40,209 bases of DNA, taken from the NCBI GenBank assembly GCA_015207195.1, contig JADEXJ010000047.1:1-40209 (forward strand), written 5' to 3'. The notes beneath the pieces are model-generated. The model worked only from the letters and a program-made list of their open reading frames with translations, searched no databases and was not told where the DNA came from. Position numbers and translations under genes: made by a program. Source of the DNA: Pleurocapsales cyanobacterium LEGE 10410. Its GTDB lineage: Bacteria; Cyanobacteriota; Cyanobacteriia; Cyanobacteriales; Xenococcaceae. This document shows, in pieces, positions 35,142-40,209 of the stretch (positions within the stretch are counted from its first letter, which is position 1; each line of letters begins with the position of its first letter).

Positions 35142-35913
35142 GAATTTGATGAATTTGTGGTAAAAACTGGTCAAACCGAAAAATCGTGGTTTAAGCCATC
35201 TGCCAAATCTTTGGAAGTAGCGTGATGTTGCTTGATACGAATGGTTACTTTAATACAGTTGCTGAGTACAGACTTGAAGTTGCTTATTTTTTAAGTTCCA
35301 AATCTCAGTTGTTCGATCTTGCAAGCAATCTTTCCGTTGAGGATTGGACTAATGGGCAAAGTAGACAAACTTTCTCAACCAAGGTTTTAATCGATCGATC
35401 TGGGTTTCGTCAAGAGAATATTGCAGAACTTAGTTGTCAGACGAATTTAAAGAGAAGATCCCACATTAATCAATATTCTCAAAGTACACATAAAGCCCTA
35501 TATATTTGATGTCTGCTATAACATCAAACATTATGTCAAGCGGGGGTTCTTCTCAACAACTGAACAATTCCGCTATTCTCGTTTGGCTCAACTGTTCTCG
35601 ACTTTCCGCTACTTTATAGCCCAGAATTTCCACAAATACACAAACATAAGACAAACCTGTTGAAAATTAGGATTTTTCTGTAGTATATGATACTATCAAA
35701 AAGCGCAAACGTGATTAAATTCGATCTCACCATTGTTAGTTCTGCCGAAAATCTACAAAATTCTGATAAAGATTTTAATAATTGGTTTAAAGAATATATA
35801 TACTCAAAGTTTTTAATGTTACAAAAGTCTTTAGCCAGTAATGATTGAAACTAACCCTAAAAAACAACTAATTAGGCTTAGAAACAGCTGCCATCCAGAA
35901 AATCTATATATTT
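35142..35913. other. Long gene-poor region upstream of the 2OG oxygenase
   Basis: Most of the 770 bases have no convincing long gene. There is a perfect 8-bp inverted repeat TTTGATGT (35505-35512) / ACATCAAA (35521-35528) with an 8-base loop and no T-run, possibly an operator. Around 35661-35690 TTGAAA and TATATGATA resemble a -35/-10 pair. Two tiny ORFs are described separately. Confidence 0.4.
35687..35848 (+). CDS. Possible small ORF, 53 residues
   Basis: ATG at 35687 (or GTG at 35711) to TGA at 35846-35848. Predicted peptide begins MILSKSANVIKFDLTIVSSA and includes DFNNWFKEYIY and FLMLQKSLASND. No Shine-Dalgarno sequence and no family recognised. Its stop overlaps the next small ORF (ATGATTGA), a coupling pattern. 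It could be a chance ORF in AT-rich DNA. Confidence 0.3.
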   Translation: MILSKSANVIKFDLTIVSSAENLQNSDKDFNNWFKEYIYSKFLMLQKSLASND

Positions 35914-35937
35914 ATGTTTATGAAAATGACTGCTAAT
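35841..35937 (+). CDS. Possible tiny ORF, ~31 residues, overlapping the oxygenase start
   Basis: ATG at 35841 overlaps the preceding small ORF stop and reads MIETNPKKQLIRLRNSCHPE, ending near YENDC with a TAA at about 35935-35937, inside the first codons of the oxygenase gene in another frame. Could be a leader peptide or chance. Confidence 0.2.
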
Positions 35938-36846
35938 AATTTATCTTATGTTTCCCAAAAGGTTAAAAATTTACCTCTCAAAATCAAGAGAGAAATTAAC
36001 AGACTGCCTCCAGTTCATGCACTGAAAGAGCAAGCTTATCAAAAAGCCTTAAACTATCATGCTCAGTTTTTGCCTCAGCTCGATAGTCAAAGCACCTCAT
36101 TTTTGGGAACATTGCGTAACGAAGGTACTTGCATTATTCCTATTGAAGACTTAAATCTATCTTCAACAAATTTAATGTTGAATATGGCTTTGTCGTTGGC
36201 AGATCAACTCAAAACTCCTCTTAATAAGTCAACCCAAAAAGAGGCAAGTGAAGTAGACTGCCATCAAAATAATTTAAGAGAACTTCCTGAAATATTGTTA
36301 TGGGCATTGGAGCCAAAGCTGCTGGATTTGATTGAAAATTATGTTGGCTTGCCCATTCTGTATCAAGGTTTTGCCATCAGAAGGAGCATTGCAGATGGTC
36401 AGTATTCGGGCGTTAGGCGGTGGCATATAGACTGGGAGGATCGTCGTACTGTTAAAGTAATTATTTATTTGAACGACGTGGTTGCTGGAGGGGGTCCTTA
36501 TGAATATATTTCGCGAAAAACTACTTCTGAAGCGATCAAAAAATTAAATTATAATAATCTAGGATATTTATCCGATCAAGAGATACAAAAAGCTGTGCCA
36601 AAGTCTGACTGGACAGCCTGTTTAGCACCTCAAGGAAGCGTAATCATTACTGATACTAGCAGTGTTTTTCATCGCGCTCAGCCACCTACGCAAACAGAAC
36701 GTTTTTCCATAACTTTTTGTTATACTTCAACGAGTCCTCAAGTAATGTGGAAAAATTCTTTTATTTGCCCTCAACAATGGGAAACTATTGAAGCTGACAT
36801 AAGCCAAAGGCAAAAGAAATGCCTACACAAAACAAGGTTTTCTTGA
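35914..36846 (+). CDS. 2-oxoglutarate/Fe(II) oxygenase, phytanoyl-CoA dioxygenase-like
   Basis: 310 residues, cytosolic. The metal-binding HxD is visible in RRWHIDWEDRR (~175-180), the distal His in SVFHRAQPP (~255) and the 2OG-binding Arg shortly after (TERFSITF). The fold is the double-stranded beta-helix of PhyH-type enzymes, which hydroxylate or halogenate diverse small substrates and sugars. The N-terminal ~70 residues are basic and specific to this protein. No biosynthetic neighbours are recognisable, so the substrate is open. ATG at 35914 with an alternative at 35920. A strong terminator follows at 36932. Confidence 0.85.
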   Translation: MFMKMTANNLSYVSQKVKNLPLKIKREINRLPPVHALKEQAYQKALNYHAQFLPQLDSQSTSFLGTLRNEGTCIIPIEDLNLSSTNLMLNMALSLADQLKTPLNKSTQKEASEVDCHQNNLRELPEILLWALEPKLLDLIENYVGLPILYQGFAIRRSIADGQYSGVRRWHIDWEDRRTVKVIIYLNDVVAGGGPYEYISRKTTSEAIKKLNYNNLGYLSDQEIQKAVPKSDWTACLAPQGSVIITDTSSVFHRAQPPTQTERFSITFCYTSTSPQVMWKNSFICPQQWETIEADISQRQKKCLHKTRFS

Positions 36847-36931
36847 TTTGCATGCGACCTCATATCTTGGAGATAATAAAGATATTTGGTCAACAATGAA
36901 TACAAACAATCAAACAAAATGCAGTAACAGT

Positions 36932-36968
36932 AGCGTACCGTTAAACAGTTTAATGGTACGCTGTTTTT
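36932..36968 (+). terminator. Rho-independent terminator downstream of the 2OG oxygenase
   Basis: AGCGTACCGTTAAA (36932-36945) pairs with TTTAATGGTACGCT (36949-36962), with one G-T wobble and a 3-base loop, followed by GTTTTTCT. It lies 86 bases past the stop and could also slow transcription arriving on the minus strand from the peptidase gene. Confidence 0.85.
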
Positions 36969-37009
36969 CTAACTAAACGTAATCCAGATTTGTGTTATGC
37001 CAAATCCCG

Positions 37010-38698
37010 CTATAACTTTAAAAAATCTTGGGCTTTTTGAACCACGTCTGCCAGAGAACCAGATTTAAAGGGAGAAACCAAATTAGCCGAACTGGTCAAA
37101 CTTTGGAATGGTGCCTGACCTCCACGTTGGCACAAAGCGATATAGTCAGCCAAAGCAGTAGGGAAATCGGATTCAGCTTTAAGCCAAAACTGCATCGCGC
37201 AGCATAAAGCCAGAGTGTAATCGATGTAATAAAAGGGATAACAATAGATATGTTGTTTTTCTTGCCATAAACCACCTTGGGCTGGATGTTCCAAATCGCC
37301 ATACTCCCGCCAGGGAAGATAGCGTGCCTCCATTTGTTGCCACATTTGGTTTCTTTCTTGAGGAGTAGCTTCGGGATTAGCGTAAACTAGATGTTGAAAG
37401 TGGTCTACGGCACAGCCATAGGGGAGAAACAGGATGGATTCGGCTAGGTGAATTTCGCGAAAACGATCTGCATCATCACCAAAAAATTTGTCCATTTGTG
37501 ACCAGGTAAGAAATTCCAAACTCATAGAATGAATTTCACAGGATTCTAACGTAGGCCAAAGATAGTCAATCAAAGGGAGGTTGCGACTTTGCCAAGCTTG
37601 AAAAGCGTGACCCATTTCGTGAGTAAATACCTCTACATCTCCTTTAGTATGGTTAAAATTGGCGAAGATATAAGGAACTCCCTCGGTGGGGAAACCAGTA
37701 CAGAAACCGCCACCAGCTTTACCAGGACGTGTTTTGAGATCGATAAAATTACCAGCTACCATCATTTTAAAGAAACTGCCTAACTCTGGGTGCATCGCGT
37801 CAAACATTGTTTGGGCTTGTTGAAGCATCCAATCGTGATTCCCTTGGGGTTGAGGATTTCCCTGTAAGTCGAACACAGATTCATCCCAAAAGCAAACTCG
37901 ATCCAAGTTTAATTTTTCGGCTTTGCGAGCGATAATTTTTTGCGCCAGAGGGACAACTCGATCGACCACTTCGTTGCGGTAACTTTCTACGTCTGATTGG
38001 TTGTAGTCAATGCGCTGCATTCGCTTGTATCCTAGACCGATATAATTATCGTAGCCGAGCTTTCGCGCCATCTGGTGTCGTAGTTTGACTAAGCGATCGT
38101 AAATACTGTCTAGCTGAGATTGGTGTTGGCTAAAGAAATTCCAGCGCGCCTTCTCCGCTTGGTAACGAGTCTGACGATCGCGCTCTTGAGTATATTTGGC
38201 AATTCCTGAAAGATTGACTGTCTCTTTTCCAAACTTTATTTCGGCGGATGCTAACAACTCTACATATTGATTGACTAACTGAGATTCTTGAACTAGATCT
38301 GACTCAATAGCAGGTTCAAAAGTAGTTACGTCTGCCGACCATAAGTTAAAGGCTTGTTTACCCAAGATGGCTTCTAATTCTGAGCGCTCCTGGCTGTTTA
38401 ACAATCTTCGCTTCATCGCTATTTCCAAAGCGGTTAGTTTGGGCTGTAGTTCGTCACGATATTCCTGAGCTTGTTTGTAGGCTTCATTGGTTGTATCTTG
38501 ACTAAAGTGGAGGGAAGTCAAGGCAGACCAACTCTCTAAGCGACGACGTAAATCTTCCCACTGTTGCAAGGCTTTGTGTTTGGCTGCGGTAGTCGAAGCT
38601 CGATCTAAAGCAGTATTGATGCGGTCGTATTCTGCCGTAACTTGTTCAATGGTAGGTGTTTCAACTTCGATCTCGGCAAAATTAATTGTCTGGCTCAT
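37010..38698 (-). CDS. M3-family oligoendopeptidase
   Basis: 562 residues, cytosolic. The zinc motif HEMGH (in VFTHEMGHAFQ, ~360) and the third-ligand region ESCEIHSMSLEFL about 25 residues later identify the M3 (oligopeptidase F / thimet-like) family. The protein is helical throughout and of the expected length for the M3B group. It cleaves short peptides. ATG start, divergent from the AlkA-like gene with 54 bases between. Confidence 0.93.
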   Translation of the reverse strand: MSQTINFAEIEVETPTIEQVTAEYDRINTALDRASTTAAKHKALQQWEDLRRRLESWSALTSLHFSQDTTNEAYKQAQEYRDELQPKLTALEIAMKRRLLNSQERSELEAILGKQAFNLWSADVTTFEPAIESDLVQESQLVNQYVELLASAEIKFGKETVNLSGIAKYTQERDRQTRYQAEKARWNFFSQHQSQLDSIYDRLVKLRHQMARKLGYDNYIGLGYKRMQRIDYNQSDVESYRNEVVDRVVPLAQKIIARKAEKLNLDRVCFWDESVFDLQGNPQPQGNHDWMLQQAQTMFDAMHPELGSFFKMMVAGNFIDLKTRPGKAGGGFCTGFPTEGVPYIFANFNHTKGDVEVFTHEMGHAFQAWQSRNLPLIDYLWPTLESCEIHSMSLEFLTWSQMDKFFGDDADRFREIHLAESILFLPYGCAVDHFQHLVYANPEATPQERNQMWQQMEARYLPWREYGDLEHPAQGGLWQEKQHIYCYPFYYIDYTLALCCAMQFWLKAESDFPTALADYIALCQRGGQAPFQSLTSSANLVSPFKSGSLADVVQKAQDFLKL

Positions 38699-38752
38699 GA
38701 TTTACAGAAAAAAACAACTACGTTTAAAAATAATAGCGAAGTTTGCTCTTCA

Positions 38753-39376
38753 ATGATTAACAACACATCTTTTATTGCAGATATCCAGGAACTCATTCAA
38801 CGCGATCGCGATTTGGAAAAGATAATTAACAACTATGGCTATCCCTCGCAATGGCAAAGAGAACCTGGGTTTGCTACCCTGATTCGGATTATCTTAGAAC
38901 AGCAAGTTTCTTATGCTTCGGCTAAGGCTGCTTTTAAACGTCTCAATAGTGCCGTGGAGGAGTTAACGCCAACTAGTTTTCTTAGCTTGGATGATGTAGA
39001 ACTTAAAACGATTGGTTTTAGTCGGCAAAAAACTAGGTATGGTCGGGAATTGGCGCGAACTGTTATGGATCGCTCGTTAGATTTGGATAGTTTGACTCAT
39101 TTAGATGATTCGGCGATTAGGGAAAAATTAACCAGTATTAAAGGCATTGGTAACTGGACAGTAGATATCTATTTAATGATGGCTTTACAGCGTCGGGATG
39201 TATTTCCTAGCAAAGACTTGGCAGTAGCGATCGCCGTAAAAGAAATTAAAAATTTAACTACACGTCCTAAAGCAGCAGAGTTAGAAGTTATTGCCCAACC
39301 GTGGCAGCCTTATCGAGCGATCGCTACTAAAATTCTCTGGCACTATTATCTCAATCGTAAATCGAAGAAAAAGTAG
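38753..39376 (+). CDS. AlkA-like DNA-3-methyladenine glycosylase (HhH-GPD superfamily)
   Basis: 207 residues from ATG 38753; the frame is open back to 38642 but that part overlaps the divergent peptidase gene and lacks family likeness. The helix-hairpin-helix motif LTSIKGIGNWTVDIYLMM (~126-143) and the catalytic Asp in PSKDLAV (~155) are present. It excises alkylated bases from DNA. It lacks the N-terminal domain of E. coli AlkA, as many bacterial members do. An alkyltransferase gene follows at 39642, so two alkylation-repair enzymes sit together. Confidence 0.9.
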   Translation: MINNTSFIADIQELIQRDRDLEKIINNYGYPSQWQREPGFATLIRIILEQQVSYASAKAAFKRLNSAVEELTPTSFLSLDDVELKTIGFSRQKTRYGRELARTVMDRSLDLDSLTHLDDSAIREKLTSIKGIGNWTVDIYLMMALQRRDVFPSKDLAVAIAVKEIKNLTTRPKAAELEVIAQPWQPYRAIATKILWHYYLNRKSKKK

Positions 39377-39410
39377 TAGCGTGTCAGGCTTTGATCGAGG
39401 GATTAGAGTA

Positions 39411-39440
39411 GTCCACAGATAAACACAGATAAACACAGAT
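39411..39440. repeat. Short dispersed repeat (ACAGAT every 10 bases)
   Basis: CCACAGATAAACACAGAT followed by a further ACAGAT unit at 10-base spacing; the same motif is present inverted at 27303-27317. Confidence 0.6.
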
Positions 39441-39641
39441 GATTTATTGGCTTACTAACCACGTCACGGGTTTTTGATATGTAGCAGATAGAGCTTGTTT
39501 TCTGCACTATTTTTGGTTTGACGTGCCAGTACTACGATATTTGGGATCGCAAGAAACGGGTGGCTTGGTGTTATTTTCATTGGTAGAGTTAGAGAACAAA
39601 AATCTTGGGTTTTAACCAAGTGATTTTAAAGATGAGCGTCT

Positions 39642-40079
39642 ATGGAGAACGAAGATTATCAGCGGATTGCCAAAGCGATCGCCTTTATTCGTCAACATCA
39701 TCTGAGCCAAGAGGCAAAAATTGTTCGCGATCGACACAATACTCAAGCTTTATGTGACAGAATTTTCGCTCCAGCAACTTTGAAGCACCAGAAACCGTTA
39801 ACGTTATTAGTCAAGGGGACTAATTTTCAGATCCAGGTTTGGCGTGCGCTGTTAAAGATACCATTTGGGGAAATTACAGCTTATCAAGCCGTAGCTGAGA
39901 TGATTAATCGTCCGACTGCTACTAGGGCAGTAGGTAATGCTGTGGGAAAAAACCCGATCGCCTATCTCATTCCCTGTCATCGAGTAATTCGAGGCTCTGG
40001 AGAACTTGGTGGCTATCGCTGGGGAATGGAGCGTAAAACCGCCCTCTTAGGTTGGGAAGCCAGCCGTAATCTTAGTTAA
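39642..40079 (+). CDS. O6-alkylguanine-DNA alkyltransferase (Ogt/Ada-type), internally deleted
   Basis: 145 residues. The catalytic part is complete: LLVKGTNFQIQVWRALLKIP, RPTATRAVGNAVGKNP and the acceptor cysteine C112 in IPCHRVI, then ELGGYRWG. These repair O6-alkylguanine by suicidal transfer of the alkyl group. The first ~23 residues (DYQRIAKAIAFIRQHH) instead match the beginning of the AraC-type DNA-binding domain of Ada-like proteins of ~285 residues, and join near residue 24 to the middle of the alkyltransferase part. About 130-140 residues thus appear to be lost in frame (most of AraC and the N-terminal methyltransferase subdomain). ATG start. Confidence 0.85.
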   Translation: MENEDYQRIAKAIAFIRQHHLSQEAKIVRDRHNTQALCDRIFAPATLKHQKPLTLLVKGTNFQIQVWRALLKIPFGEITAYQAVAEMINRPTATRAVGNAVGKNPIAYLIPCHRVIRGSGELGGYRWGMERKTALLGWEASRNLS

Positions 40080-40209
40080 GAACTGACGTTACGCAAAAGC
40101 TATCATATTGAAATGGATATCAAGCTTTTGGAATTATATAGCGACTACATCATAAGTTCATTTGGGCAGATAACAGCCACGGGATTATCAAGGGCATTGT
40201 CAGGAAGTA
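40080..40209. other. Window end, no gene assigned
   Basis: No gene is visible. The phrase CTGACGTTACGCAA at 40083-40096 resembles repeats found near cyanobacterial insertion sequences, and the minus strand is open at the edge for a short distance (ending in MPLIIPWLLSAQMNL). A gene on the minus strand running off the window is possible but unproven. Confidence 0.3.

Noticed and set aside
35222-35509. 95-codon plus-strand frame with a GTG start
   Set aside because: No recognisable motif, no Shine-Dalgarno, and atypical composition.
1-40209. CRISPR array or phage region
   Set aside because: The repeats seen are short heptamers without spacers, and the 4-TM holin-family protein has no phage neighbours.

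Overview
The window looks like chromosomal DNA of a unicellular or colonial cyanobacterium. The octamer GCGATCGC (HIP1) and its core recur throughout (for example 4380-4387 and 11814-11821). It carries the plastid-conserved genes ycf35 and ycf46, an SLH-domain outer-membrane porin of the cyanobacterial type, and intergenic 7-bp repeats typical of the phylum. Both strands are used, coding density is moderate, and the intergenic spaces are rich in repeats. No rRNA, CRISPR array or complete tRNA was seen.

Layout. 1-401 is the 3' end of an insertion-sequence transposase. 647-3664 (-) is a CBS-PAS-GGDEF-EAL cyclic-di-GMP protein, divergent from tldD (3932-5319), which is split by a frameshift at a G run. 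A 15-copy heptamer array follows. 5761-8457 (-) is a sensor kinase / OmpR-type regulator / receiver-only operon. An intergenic region with nested inverted repeats and heptamers separates it from a glycan locus at 9095-24786. That locus holds three COG4671-type (MurG-like) glycosyltransferases, two paralogous GT2 enzymes, a GT4 enzyme, an ABC exporter, an outer-membrane porin, an aldo/keto reductase, a two-lobed histidine-phosphatase protein and a nucleotide-sugar epimerase. A YefM-YoeB toxin-antitoxin pair with a 24-bp perfect palindromic operator sits inside it. 

24859-27163 carries a GNAT acetyltransferase, 5-formyl-THF cyclo-ligase and two small cyanobacterial hypotheticals. 27371-30006 (-) encodes a cytochrome bd quinol oxidase of the short-Q-loop type. 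30391-31612 encodes a membrane-anchored unknown and a 4-TM PF04020-like protein. 31708-34131 (-) is a likely operon: an RHH/zinc-motif small protein, the AAA+ ATPase Ycf46, and Ycf35 with its own terminator. Then come a compact S13 D-Ala-D-Ala carboxypeptidase lacking the usual insert domain, a 2OG-Fe(II) oxygenase preceded by two tiny overlapping ORFs, an M3 oligopeptidase divergent from an AlkA-like DNA glycosylase, and an Ogt/Ada-type alkyltransferase that appears internally deleted.

How it fits together. The best candidate for a little-described system is the glycan locus. Its layout suggests a duplicated COG4671-GT + GT2 pair building a surface or exported saccharide, with ABC export and sugar-nucleotide supply by the epimerase. 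The product cannot be deduced from sequence alone. A second theme is remodelling of genes: a frameshifted tldD, an Ada/Ogt gene and a PBP4-type gene that each seem to have lost an internal domain in frame, and a response regulator duplicated without its DNA-binding domain.
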